A stretch of 32,123 bases of DNA, taken from positions 1 to 32,123 of the forward strand of contig NZ_SNUA01000024.1 of the NCBI RefSeq assembly GCF_004360225.1, in the 5' to 3' direction. The position numbers were made by a program, and so were the translations under genes. Shown here piece by piece: positions 8,419-15,813 of this stretch. Each line of letters begins with the position of its first letter. The stretch's first letter is position 1. Under the pieces are notes generated by a model. It made no database searches, had not been told where the DNA came from, and saw only the letters and a list, made by a program, of their open reading frames with translations. This DNA comes from Alcanivorax sp. 24. GTDB taxonomy: Bacteria > Pseudomonadota > Gammaproteobacteria > Pseudomonadales > Alcanivoracaceae.

Positions 8419-8495
8419 GATCGCGGCCCGTGGGCAGCTCCTACACCGACGTTGATTCCAACGGTAGGGGCGGCCCACGGGCCGCGATCGTTTTT
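8419..8495 (+). terminator. Long REP-pair hairpin terminator after argG
   Basis: GATCGCGGCCCGTGGGC (8419-8435) and GCCCACGGGCCGCGATC (8473-8489) are perfect 17-base inverted arms. An inner CCTAC/GTAGG helix (8440-8444 with 8464-8468) extends the structure. TTTTT at 8491-8495 follows, so the element reads as an intrinsic terminator for argG. The arms belong to the second REP subfamily in this window (core ATCGCGGC…GCCGC), showing a REP pair doing a terminator's work. Confidence 0.8.
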
Positions 8496-8496
8496 A

Positions 8497-8525
8497 ATGG
8501 GAAGCTACGGTATCTTCCATATAGT
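8497..8525 (+). promoter_or_regulatory. Possible promoter of the rimB-rimK operon
   Basis: TATAGT at 8520-8525 is a good -10 hexamer, with only a weak -35 (ATGGGA, 8497-8502) at 17 bases. It lies just after the argG terminator and about 30 bases before the rimB start, the only gap where this operon's promoter can sit. Confidence 0.4.
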
Positions 8526-8554
8526 CTGTAAAGACGGAAACCAGGGACCTCAGG

Positions 8555-8989
8555 ATGAAGAAAACCGTCGTTGGCTGGCGGGAGTGGGCCAGTCTGCCGC
8601 AACTGGGTATTCAGGCGATCAAGGTCAAGGTGGATACCGGCGCGCGTACGTCGGCGCTGCACGCCTTCAGTGTCGAGCACTTTCAGCGTGACGGCGAAGA
8701 CTGGGTGCGTTTTTTGATTCATCCGTTCCAGCATTCCGATGAGGTTCGCGAGTGCGAAGCGCCGGTGCTGGAGTTCAGGGTGGTGTCGGATTCCGGTGGT
8801 CACCGTGAACGGCGCCCGGTGATCGTCACCGAGGTGGTGATGGGCGGGCAACGGTGGCCGATCGAGGTGACCCTCACGGATCGTGACACCATGAAATTTC
8901 GCATGTTGCTGGGACGCACCGCCATGAAGCGCATCATGGTGGATCCCCGGTCTTCTTTCCTACTCGGTGGTAATGAGCGTCAGCCATGA
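8555..8989 (+). CDS. rimB: RimB-like retropepsin-fold protease
   Basis: This 144-residue protein is of the family once named 'ATP-dependent zinc protease' (COG4067) and now seen as a single-domain retropepsin-like aspartyl protease. The active-site triad D27-T28-G29 sits in [16 protein letters not shown], and the second family block is [12 protein letters not shown] near the C-terminus. In Pseudomonas the homologue RimB acts on the polyglutamate modification system of ribosomal protein S6 together with RimK. Here the stop codon overlaps the rimK start by four bases (ATGA), a coupled operon that supports the same role. The full family length is present. Confidence 0.88.
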   Translation: MKKTVVGWREWASLPQLGIQAIKVKVDTGARTSALHAFSVEHFQRDGEDWVRFLIHPFQHSDEVRECEAPVLEFRVVSDSGGHRERRPVIVTEVVMGGQRWPIEVTLTDRDTMKFRMLLGRTAMKRIMVDPRSSFLLGGNERQP

Positions 8990-9894
8990 AAATCGCCATT
9001 CTTTCCCGTAACAAGCATTTGTATTCCACGCACCGTCTGTTGGAGGCGGGCAAGGAAGCCGGCCATGAGATGCACGTCATCGACACGTTGCGCTGCTATA
9101 TGAGCATGGTTTCGCACAAACCGGAGATTCACTTCAAAGGTGAGGTGCTGGAAGGCTTTGACGCCGTCATCCCGCGGATCGGTGCGTCCATCACTCAGTA
9201 CGGTACCGCGGTACTGCGTCAGTTCGAGATGATGGGCGTGTTCCCGGTGAATGAGTCGGTGGCCATTTCCCGTTCCCGGGACAAGCTGCGTTCGCTGCAG
9301 CTGTTGTCCCGCAAGGGGGTGGGGCTGCCGGTGACCGGGTTTGCCCACTCCCCGGATGACATTCCTGACCTGATCAGCATGGTCGGCGGCGCGCCGCTGG
9401 TGATCAAGATGCTGGAAGGCACCCAGGGGATCGGCGTGGTGCTGGCGGAGACGGTGAAGGCGGCGGAGTCGGTGATCGAGGCCTTTATGGGCCTGAACGT
9501 GTCGGTGATGGTGCAGGAGTACATCAAGGAAGCCGGCGGTGCCGATATCCGTTGTTTCGTGGTCGGTGGCAAGGTGATCGCGGCGATGAAACGGCAGGCG
9601 AAGGCCGGTGAGTTCCGTTCCAATCTCCACCGTGGCGGCACCGCCAGCCTGATTCGCATCACCCCGGAGGAGCGTGCCACCGCGGTGCGTGCCGCCCGCA
9701 TCATGGGATTGAATGTGGCCGGTGTGGATATTCTCCGTTCCAATCACGGGCCTTTGGTGATGGAAGTGAACTCCTCGCCGGGCCTGGAAGGGATCGAAAG
9801 CGCCACCGGCAAGGACGTGGCCGGCATGGTGATCCGTTTCCTGGAAAAAGAGGCGCGGCCCCATCGTACCCAGACCAAGGGAGCGAAGGGATAA
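8986..9894 (+). CDS. rimK: Ribosomal protein S6 glutamate ligase RimK
   Basis: This 302-residue ATP-grasp ligase adds glutamate residues to the C-terminus of ribosomal protein S6, altering ribosome behaviour and the proteome. The N-terminal [18 protein letters not shown] matches RimK. The ATP-grasp core includes [17 protein letters not shown] (about 138-154), the [20 protein letters not shown] strand region, the RSNLHRGG loop and the magnesium-binding [14 protein letters not shown] block (about 256-269). The gene starts inside the rimB stop codon, so the two are translationally coupled. The last residues ([14 protein letters not shown]) are basic and probably flexible. Confidence 0.97.
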   Translation: MKIAILSRNKHLYSTHRLLEAGKEAGHEMHVIDTLRCYMSMVSHKPEIHFKGEVLEGFDAVIPRIGASITQYGTAVLRQFEMMGVFPVNESVAISRSRDKLRSLQLLSRKGVGLPVTGFAHSPDDIPDLISMVGGAPLVIKMLEGTQGIGVVLAETVKAAESVIEAFMGLNVSVMVQEYIKEAGGADIRCFVVGGKVIAAMKRQAKAGEFRSNLHRGGTASLIRITPEERATAVRAARIMGLNVAGVDILRSNHGPLVMEVNSSPGLEGIESATGKDVAGMVIRFLEKEARPHRTQTKGAKG

Positions 9895-9899
9895 AAGAG

Positions 9900-9934
9900 A
9901 GTTAACAGTTAATAGTGAAGAGTTAACAGCGAAA
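9900..9934. repeat. Degenerate heptamer repeat, AGTTAAC type
   Basis: Just after the rimK stop, five 7-base units can be read in register: AGTTAAC, AGTTAAT, AGTGAAG, AGTTAAC, AGCGAAA. This is a decayed tandem heptamer of different sequence but the same period as the tracts at 1-126 and 17864-17894. Confidence 0.6.
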
Positions 9935-9956
9935 GGCAAAGGACGAGGTGATCTTT

Positions 9957-9991
9957 AGCCGCTGTGGGAAGCCTGCTTGCAGGCGAATGCC
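9957..9991. repeat. Single REP element
   Basis: The sequence AGCCGCTGTGGGAAGCCTGC followed by TTGCAGGCGAATGCC is a reversed REP of the first subfamily (core GTGGGA…GCGAAT). It has an internal GCCTGC/GCAGGC stem. It lies between rimK and the deacylase gene. Confidence 0.8.
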
Positions 9992-10017
9992 ACTGGCAGA
10001 TCTGGTGCGGGTAATCG

Positions 10018-11091
10018 ATGAAGAACAGCAACCCCAAAAACCCTAAAGAACAAAAAGCGGTGCCGTTTCAACTGAATGGCATCACCGTGGCGCCGGGTAC
10101 CCGCGCCAAGGTGGAGTTGCCGCTGGCGCAGCTTTATACACAGACGCCGTTGAACGTGCCGATCCATGTCATTCACGGCCGTCATCCCGGGCCGGTGCTG
10201 ATGGTGAGCGCGGCCATTCACGGTGATGAACTCAACGGCGTGGAAATCATCCGCCGCCTGCTGCGCCATTCCTCCCTGCGCCGTCTTAACGGCACCTTGC
10301 TGGCGGTGCCGGTGGTCAACGTGTTCGGGTTCATTCACAAAACCCGTTACTTACCGGACCGCCGGGATCTCAATCGCTGTTTTCCCGGTTCGGAGACGGG
10401 CAGCCTGGGAGCCCGCATGGCCTGGCAGTTCAAGACCCAGGTGCTGGATCGCGCCACCCACGCGGTGGACTTGCACACCGGTGCTATCCACAGGGCCAAT
10501 TTGCCGCAAATTCGCGCCGACCTGTCCAACCAGGCCACCGCCGATATGGCCAGAGCGTTCGGCGTGCCGGTGGTGATCAACTCGGTGCTGGGTGAGGGCA
10601 CCCTGCGGGAAGTGGCGGAAGCCCAGGGTATTCCGGTGATCACCTACGAAGCCGGCGAGGCGTTGCGCTTCGAGGAAGGCTGTATCCGGGCCGGGGTGCG
10701 AGGGGTGCTCAATGTCATGCACCATCTGGGCATGACCGGCCCGCGCAAGACCCGGGCGCCGCTGGAGCCGCACATCGCCCGCTCCTCCAGTTGGGTCCGG
10801 GCGGAGCGCGATGGTGTGTTTCTGCCGCTGGTGGCGCTTGGCGCCTGGCTCAAGAAGGGCCAGCTGATCGGCCGCATCTCCAGCCCGTTCGGTGGTGATG
10901 ACGTGGCGATGTATTCTCCCTGTGCTGGTATTCTGGTAGGCCGCAACAATCTGCCGCTGGTGAACGAAGGCGAGGCGCTTTATCACATCGCCCGGTTCGA
11001 TGAAGTGCAGGAAGTGGCGCAGAATCTGGAGGTGTTTACCTCCGACATCGAACATGGCCCGACCCTGGCGGGGGAGCCACCCATCGTTTAG
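10018..11091 (+). CDS. Succinylglutamate desuccinylase/aspartoacylase family zinc deacylase
   Basis: This 357-residue protein is of the AstE/AspA branch of the M14 zinc carboxypeptidase fold, which hydrolyses N-acyl amino acids. Zinc ligands are visible as H68 and E71 in SAAIHGDELNG and H153 in AVDLHTGAIHR. The DRRDLNRCFPG segment (about 114-124) holds the substrate-binding Arg/Asn pair, and VITYEAGEA carries the likely catalytic glutamate. A C-terminal beta domain follows. The N-terminus is lysine-rich and probably disordered. The gene follows rimB-rimK by 123 bases in the same direction, so it may act on glutamylated or acyl-amino-acid products of that system, which is inference. There is no astCADB context, so arginine catabolism is unlikely. 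Confidence 0.85.
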   Translation: MKNSNPKNPKEQKAVPFQLNGITVAPGTRAKVELPLAQLYTQTPLNVPIHVIHGRHPGPVLMVSAAIHGDELNGVEIIRRLLRHSSLRRLNGTLLAVPVVNVFGFIHKTRYLPDRRDLNRCFPGSETGSLGARMAWQFKTQVLDRATHAVDLHTGAIHRANLPQIRADLSNQATADMARAFGVPVVINSVLGEGTLREVAEAQGIPVITYEAGEALRFEEGCIRAGVRGVLNVMHHLGMTGPRKTRAPLEPHIARSSSWVRAERDGVFLPLVALGAWLKKGQLIGRISSPFGGDDVAMYSPCAGILVGRNNLPLVNEGEALYHIARFDEVQEVAQNLEVFTSDIEHGPTLAGEPPIV

Positions 11092-11141
11092 CGTTGCCGC
11101 TTTCGCTATTCTTTGTCCCTCTATCGTGACTGGGAGACACC

Positions 11142-12263
11142 ATGCCTGTGCCTTCACCCCGGACGTTGTACCGGGGTCTGCGGAACCTGCTGCGTTTTCT
11201 TGCCCGCCCGGTGCGCCGCGCCGAGGGGCGGGGAGAACGGGTGATTCAATGCTATCGGGGCTATGGGTCGCGCCAGGAGCTGTTTCTGATTGGCCGTGTA
11301 TTCCGTCAGCCGGGCCTGGGGCTGGACCTGGCGGAAGGACCTCTCAACGATCTGGTCAACGTGGGACGGCGTACGGTGCGCTGGGGTATTGGCGGAGCAC
11401 GGGTTCAGGTGCGTGCTCTGGGCTCCCGGGACCAGGTAAAAACCGACAGTGACGGTTATTTCTCCGTACGTTTGCCAATTCAGGAAACGTTGCCGGTGGA
11501 ATCATCCTGGCAAACCGTGCGGCTGACGCTGTTGCCGGAGCGGGACGGCGACGAGCCGGCCAACGCGGACGCGAAAGTGTACATCCCGCCCGGGGATGTG
11601 GACCTGGCGGTGGTCAGCGACATCGACGATACCGTGATGTTCACCGGGGTCGCCAACAAGCTGTGGATGCTGTATAGGCTGTTCGTGGAGAAAGCCCGTC
11701 ATCGCACCGCTTTCCCCGGCGTTTCCGCGTTGTATCGCGCGCTGTTTCATGGCCTTGATGGCGAGCGGCGCCGGCCCATGCTGTATGTGTCCCGGGCGCC
11801 CTGGACCATCTATGAAATGCTGTCGGAGTTTTTTCACCTCAATCGCATCCCCCATGGCCCGATTCTGTTCCTGCGTGAATGGGGGCTGACGCTGCAACGG
11901 CCCTGGCCGCGCCGCGCCAAGGATCACAAGGCGCTGCTGATCCGCCGCATGATGGCGTTGTATCAGCAACTGCCGTTCGTACTGATCGGCGACAGCGGCC
12001 AGCGAGATCCGGAAGTGTACGCGCGGATCGTCGCCGAGCATCCGGGGCGGGTGAAGGCGATCTACATTCGGCATGTCCATCAGAGCCCGTCCCGGGATCG
12101 CGAGATTCACCGGCTGGCCCGACAGGTAGCGGCTCAGGGTTGTGAGATGATCCTGGCCCGCAACAGCCTGGAGATGGCCCGCCACGCCCACCGCCTGGGC
12201 CTGATCAGTGATGCCGGTTTGCAAGAGGTCGATGAAGACTGTCAGCGCCGGTCACAGGACTAG
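11142..12263 (+). CDS. App1-like phosphatase domain protein (DUF2183)
   Basis: This 373-residue protein has an N-terminal beta-rich region (about 35-135) and a C-terminal catalytic domain of the App1 phosphatidate phosphatase family. The haloacid-dehalogenase-like motif is D160-I-D162-D-T164 (LAVVSDIDDTVM). Later blocks are MLYVSRAPWTIYEML (motif II serine), a lysine-containing segment around RRAKDHKALLIRR, and LIGDSGQRDPEVY (motif IV acids). In yeast App1 converts phosphatidate to diacylglycerol, but bacterial substrates are unproved. No signal peptide or clear membrane segment is visible, although the basic N-terminus could bind membrane. It is 50 bases after the deacylase gene, possibly in one transcript. 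Confidence 0.85.
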   Translation: MPVPSPRTLYRGLRNLLRFLARPVRRAEGRGERVIQCYRGYGSRQELFLIGRVFRQPGLGLDLAEGPLNDLVNVGRRTVRWGIGGARVQVRALGSRDQVKTDSDGYFSVRLPIQETLPVESSWQTVRLTLLPERDGDEPANADAKVYIPPGDVDLAVVSDIDDTVMFTGVANKLWMLYRLFVEKARHRTAFPGVSALYRALFHGLDGERRRPMLYVSRAPWTIYEMLSEFFHLNRIPHGPILFLREWGLTLQRPWPRRAKDHKALLIRRMMALYQQLPFVLIGDSGQRDPEVYARIVAEHPGRVKAIYIRHVHQSPSRDREIHRLARQVAAQGCEMILARNSLEMARHAHRLGLISDAGLQEVDEDCQRRSQD

Positions 12264-12324
12264 GGCCGACCGGCCGGCACGGCGACTCCCCCCGTTTGTT
12301 ACAAGCTCCCACGGATCATGCCAC

Positions 12325-12404
12325 GAAGCCGCCGTGGGAAGCGGCCTTGGCCGCGAATGCCCGGACCGTTGGCCATTCGCTTGCAGGCAAGCTTCCCACG
12401 GTGG
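12325..12404. repeat. REP pair downstream of the App1-like gene
   Basis: A reversed REP (12325-12359, core GCCGTGGGAAGCGGCCTTGG) is followed by a forward REP (12375-12404, TTCGCTTGCAGGCAAGCTTC then CCACGG). The preceding GGACCGTTGGC(C)ATTCGCTTGC closely matches the left edge of the large array at about 5490, suggesting a shared copying unit longer than the REP itself. Confidence 0.8.
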
Positions 12405-12443
12405 TCTTGACTCCTTCGGCGAAATATTCAACGCTTGATGAGT

Positions 12444-12467
12444 TTTATTCATCGGATGATGAATAAA
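12444..12467. promoter_or_regulatory. Perfect 10-bp inverted repeat upstream of the polyester depolymerase
   Basis: The arms TTTATTCATC (12444-12453) and GATGAATAAA (12458-12467) are separated by GGAT. This AT-rich palindrome sits about 78 bases before the depolymerase start in otherwise GC-rich DNA, the usual place for an operator. There is no T-run behind it, so it is not a normal terminator. The regulator is unknown. Confidence 0.55.
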
Positions 12468-12544
12468 GCGGCCGGCCAGCATCGTGTGCCGCGCCGGTCC
12501 GGAAACATTATCGAACAACAACAACGACAATCAGGAGAACAACA

Positions 12545-14452
12545 ATGACGAGTAGACCCATGCGGTCCCTGGTGATCGCGTTCCTGACCCTGGTGGCCGC
12601 CGCTGCTCCGGCGCTGGCCGGCGCTGGCGCCTGGCAGAACAACCTTTCCCTGGGCGGTTTCAACAAGGTGCATCTCTATACGCCGGATGGCGATTCGCCA
12701 GTGGGCAACGGCAAGGCGCTGTTGATCGTGTTGCACGGCTGTACCCAGTCCATCGATGCCTACAAAACCGCCAATCTGGAAGTGGCCGCCGAGGAATACG
12801 GCATGGTGGTGGCGGTGCCGGATGCCATGAACAAGGCGGGCTTCAGTTGCTGGTCCTATTGGCAGGGCACCAAGTCCCGTTCCGCCGGTGACTACAAGAA
12901 TCTGATCAACCTGGCCAATACCCTGTCCGGCGACGCCGCTCGCGGCATCGATCCGAACCAGGTTTATATTGCCGGTTTGTCCTCTGGTGCGGCTTTCGCC
13001 AATACCACCGCCTGCCTGGCCCCGGATGTGTTCGCCGGAGTCGGAGTCAGCGCTGGTCCCAGCGTTGGCACCAGTTCCAGTGGCGCCATCGGGACCTGCG
13101 AGCAGGCCGATGTGGAAAGCCGCTGCCGCAATCTCGGCGGCGGTTATCAAAGCGCTTTCGACACCCAGGTTGCTTCCATCGCCCATGGCGATGCCGATAC
13201 CACCGTGGACACCTGCTATAACCGGCAAAACGCCGAAGGCATGGCGGGGTTGTACGGCGTCAGTGAGGTGGCCGGCAGCACCGTGATCAACGCCGACGGC
13301 GGTAGCGCCGAGGAATTTCTGTGGCAGGACGGCCGCGTCTCCATGCTCTGGTTTCACGGCCTGGATCACTCCTGGTCCGGTGGTCAGGGCGCCTCCGGCA
13401 GCTATGTCAGCGGTGCCAGCATCAATTATGCCCGCTATCTCGGCGGTTTCTTCGCCGAGCACAATGCACGGATCGACCGTAACCGGGTGCCGACCCTGGC
13501 CCAGGTGGACGTCACCGCCAGCGCCGATCGGATCCAGGTCAGCGGCCAGGCCAGTGACGAGGACGGCACGGTCAGTAGCGTGGCCATCGTCATCGAGGGG
13601 GTGAACGGCGGCGGCGCCACCCTTGCCGCCGCCATCGACAACAACGGTTATTTCCAGGCTACCAGTGATCCCCTGGCGGACGGCCTGTACACCGTGGCGG
13701 TGACCGCCGCCGATGACGATGGCGGTGAAAGCGAACCGGCTATCCGTACCGTGCGGGTGGGGCCGGAACCACCGGCCAGCGCGCCGGTACTCAGTGACAT
13801 CGCGGTGAGTGTGGACGGGCAATGCGCCACGGTTAGCGGTCAGGTGGTGGATGAGAACCAGGATCTGGCCGGGGTGACGGTGACCTTCGCCAGCGGCGTC
13901 CGGGCAGCAGGGATCGATGGCGTGCGCTATAGCGCGCGGGCCTGTGACTTGCCGGGCGGCGCTCAGAACGCCACCGTGAGCGCCGAGGACGAAGGCGGGC
14001 TGAGCAGCGGCGATCAGATCGATTTCGTCATCGACGCCGGCCAGACCGCCACCCTGGATCAGCACATCAGTGCCGGGCGGTTGGACTACACCAATTACGC
14101 CGACTGCTATCTGGAATACGGCGCGGACGCGTTCAAGCTGACCGAAGCAACGGTCAGTGGCCAATGCCAGTGGCAGGATGACGATGCCAGTTGCGCGGGA
14201 CCGGTACAGGCCTGTTCCGGGGCGGGCGGGGGCGGAGATCCGCAGCCGCAACCGGGTGACGAATGTCAGACCCAGTCCACCTACAATTACTATCACAAGG
14301 TGGCGGGACGGGCTTACAGTACGGGTAACTACTATGCGCCGGACTATTTTGCCCAGGGCAGTGATGAACCGATGGCCGGTTCCACCTGGGGCCTGACCGC
14401 GTTGTACAGCGAGGATGGCGGTAACGTCTGGCGGCTGGGGGAGTGTCCGTGA
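12545..14452 (+). CDS. Secreted PHB-depolymerase-family esterase with C-terminal Ig-like domains
   Basis: This 635-residue secreted alpha/beta hydrolase belongs to the esterase PHB depolymerase family. A signal peptide ends near residue 25 (AAAPALA). The oxyanion-hole block is LIVLHGCTQS (61-69), the nucleophile is Ser146 in GLSSG, the likely acid is Asp218 in HGDADTTV, and the His is H275 in HGLDHSW. Many cysteines suggest disulphides and an extracellular site. After about residue 310 come two Ig-like/fibronectin-like repeats (about 315-400 and 415-500). A C-terminal region rich in Y, W and C ends in STWGLTALYSEDGGNVWRLG and may bind the polymer surface. A good AGGAG ribosome-binding site and a palindrome lie upstream. 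PHB or related polyesters are the likely substrates. Marine Alcanivorax are known to make such enzymes. Confidence 0.9.
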   Translation: MTSRPMRSLVIAFLTLVAAAAPALAGAGAWQNNLSLGGFNKVHLYTPDGDSPVGNGKALLIVLHGCTQSIDAYKTANLEVAAEEYGMVVAVPDAMNKAGFSCWSYWQGTKSRSAGDYKNLINLANTLSGDAARGIDPNQVYIAGLSSGAAFANTTACLAPDVFAGVGVSAGPSVGTSSSGAIGTCEQADVESRCRNLGGGYQSAFDTQVASIAHGDADTTVDTCYNRQNAEGMAGLYGVSEVAGSTVINADGGSAEEFLWQDGRVSMLWFHGLDHSWSGGQGASGSYVSGASINYARYLGGFFAEHNARIDRNRVPTLAQVDVTASADRIQVSGQASDEDGTVSSVAIVIEGVNGGGATLAAAIDNNGYFQATSDPLADGLYTVAVTAADDDGGESEPAIRTVRVGPEPPASAPVLSDIAVSVDGQCATVSGQVVDENQDLAGVTVTFASGVRAAGIDGVRYSARACDLPGGAQNATVSAEDEGGLSSGDQIDFVIDAGQTATLDQHISAGRLDYTNYADCYLEYGADAFKLTEATVSGQCQWQDDDASCAGPVQACSGAGGGGDPQPQPGDECQTQSTYNYYHKVAGRAYSTGNYYAPDYFAQGSDEPMAGSTWGLTALYSEDGGNVWRLGECP

Positions 14453-14459
14453 GGCACGT

Positions 14460-14632
14460 AAGACGCAACACGCAACGCGCTTGCACGCCATGCTTGCCAG
14501 CCCGGTAGCCATAGGGAAAGGGCTGATTCCTCGGGAAGTCCGGGGTGGGGCAGCACGCCTCCAAGGCTGGCTATCCGGGTTTGGATTCAGCCTGCCGGCG
14601 TGTTGCGTGCTAGCGTGCCAGCGAGTGTCCGG
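14460..14632. other. Intergenic segment with short ACGCAAC repeats
   Basis: Between the depolymerase and the TetR gene, ACGCAACACGCAAC (14463-14476) gives two copies of the same heptamer seen four times at 17864. The complementary GCGTGTTGCGTGC lies at about 14599-14611, so the ends are weakly inverted. No gene or promoter is clear. It may be the remnant of a repeat element. Confidence 0.4.
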
Positions 14633-14670
14633 CGGTTGTTGAACCCGGGGGGCTTGCGTACTATCCGTCC

Positions 14671-15378
14671 ATGACGACCAAGCCCCCCAAGTCCGCGGCT
14701 TCCCCCGCCAGAAAGAAAACCGTGGGCCGTCCGCGTTCCCGCGATGGCGGTGGCAACCGGGACACGCTGATTCTGGACGCCGCCGAGCGTCTGTTCGCCT
14801 ACCATGGCTATGACGCCGTCACGCTGCGGGCGGTGGCTCGCGAGGCCGATGTGGATCTGGCCCTGATCGGCTATTATTTCGGCGCCAAGCAGAAGCTGTT
14901 CGACACCGTGTTCCAGCGTCGGGCACGCATTCTCAACGAGGACCGTCTGGCGGCGCTGGCATCCGCCCGCGCTGAATGCGATCCGATACCACTGGAAAAA
15001 ATCATCGAGGCTTATCTGCGGCCACTGGAAATGGCCCAGGAGAGCGAGGATCGGGGCTGGCGTAACTATTGCGCGCTGTTGGCCTACGTGAACACCTCGC
15101 CGGTGTGGGGACCGGTATTGATGAGTCGCCATTTCGACGGCCCCATGGAAGCGTTCGTGGAAGCGCTGGCGGCGGCCCTGCCACGGGCCGAGCGTGCCGA
15201 TCTGTACTGGTGCTACCACTTCATGTCCGGTGCCATGTCACTGACGTTCGCCAATACCGGCCGCATCAATGCCATGTCCGGCGGCCTGTGCCGCTCCGAC
15301 GACTTCCAGACCGCCTATGACCGCATGATTCCGTTCGTGGTGGCGGGGTTCGAACGGGTGTGCGGTCCACTGGGCTGA
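14671..15378 (+). CDS. TetR-family transcriptional regulator
   Basis: This 235-residue protein has a basic, probably disordered N-terminus (about 1-28) and a TetR helix-turn-helix at about 29-75: DTLILDAAERLFAYHGYDAVTLRAVAREADVDLALIGYYF, with GAKQKLFDTVF following. The C-terminal ligand domain contains a block typical of the AcrR/CerR-like class (RGWRNYCALLAYVNTSPVWG). The effector is unknown. It ends in a terminator hairpin shared with the convergent rhodanese gene. No adjacent divergent target gene is visible, since upstream lies the depolymerase in the same direction. It could regulate distant genes or itself. Confidence 0.92.
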   Translation: MTTKPPKSAASPARKKTVGRPRSRDGGGNRDTLILDAAERLFAYHGYDAVTLRAVAREADVDLALIGYYFGAKQKLFDTVFQRRARILNEDRLAALASARAECDPIPLEKIIEAYLRPLEMAQESEDRGWRNYCALLAYVNTSPVWGPVLMSRHFDGPMEAFVEALAAALPRAERADLYWCYHFMSGAMSLTFANTGRINAMSGGLCRSDDFQTAYDRMIPFVVAGFERVCGPLG

Positions 15379-15399
15379 GCGTTTGGCTCAGTCCTTTTT
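15372..15399 (+). terminator. Intrinsic terminator holding both stop codons of a convergent pair
   Basis: GGGCTGAGC (15372-15380, written from the first paired base) and GCTCAGTCC (15386-15394) form a 9-bp stem with one G-U pair around GTTTG. TTTTT follows at 15395-15399. The TetR stop TGA (15376-15378) is in the left arm, and the complement of the rhodanese stop (TCA, 15388-15390) is in the right arm. The T-run serves plus-strand transcription only. Confidence 0.8.
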
Positions 15400-15786
15400 G
15401 TCCACCGTGCCACCGGCTTCACGCCAGGCCTTGAATCCGCCTTCGATGTCACACACCGGGCCGAACCCCATTTCCACCAGCTGCTGGGTGGCCAGGGCGG
15501 AACGGTGGCCCAGGGCGCAGAACAGCACGAAACGCTGGCCGCTGGCGAAGGCGTCCTTGTGGTACGGGGAATCCGGATCGACCCAGAATTCCAACATGCC
15601 GCGTGGGCAATGCAGAGCGCCGGGCACGGTGCCTTCGCGTTGCAGCTCGCGCACATCGCGCAGATCGACGAAGCGGGTGTTCGGATCGTCGAGCAGCGCC
15701 ACCGCGTCCTCCGCCGTCAAGGATTCAATGCGGGCCTTGGCCCGCCGTACCAGTTCGTCACTGCTCAGGGTCAGTGTTGTCATCAT
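15388..15786 (-). CDS. Rhodanese-like domain protein
   Basis: This 132-residue single-domain rhodanese is probably a cytoplasmic thiosulphate or persulphide sulphurtransferase. The catalytic Cys90 lies in the loop LFCALGHRSALA, close to the common C-x-x-G-x-R-S active site. The N-terminal FVDLRDVRELQREGTVPGALHCPRG block is the other family signature. Two ATGs begin the frame (15786 and 15783). A GGGAGAGA purine run directly before them spaces better to the second. It follows prpE by 27 bases on the same strand, so the two are probably co-transcribed. The partner and sulphur acceptor are unknown. Confidence 0.9.
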   Translation of the reverse strand: MMTTLTLSSDELVRRAKARIESLTAEDAVALLDDPNTRFVDLRDVRELQREGTVPGALHCPRGMLEFWVDPDSPYHKDAFASGQRFVLFCALGHRSALATQQLVEMGFGPVCDIEGGFKAWREAGGTVDKKD

Positions 15787-15813
15787 TCTCTCCCGATCAT
15801 GGCTTGGTGCCGA

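Noticed and set aside
12449-14512. 687-codon minus-strand frame opposite the polyester depolymerase
   Set aside because: It is the antisense shadow of a gene with signal peptide, complete triad and ribosome-binding site. High GC leaves long open antisense frames.
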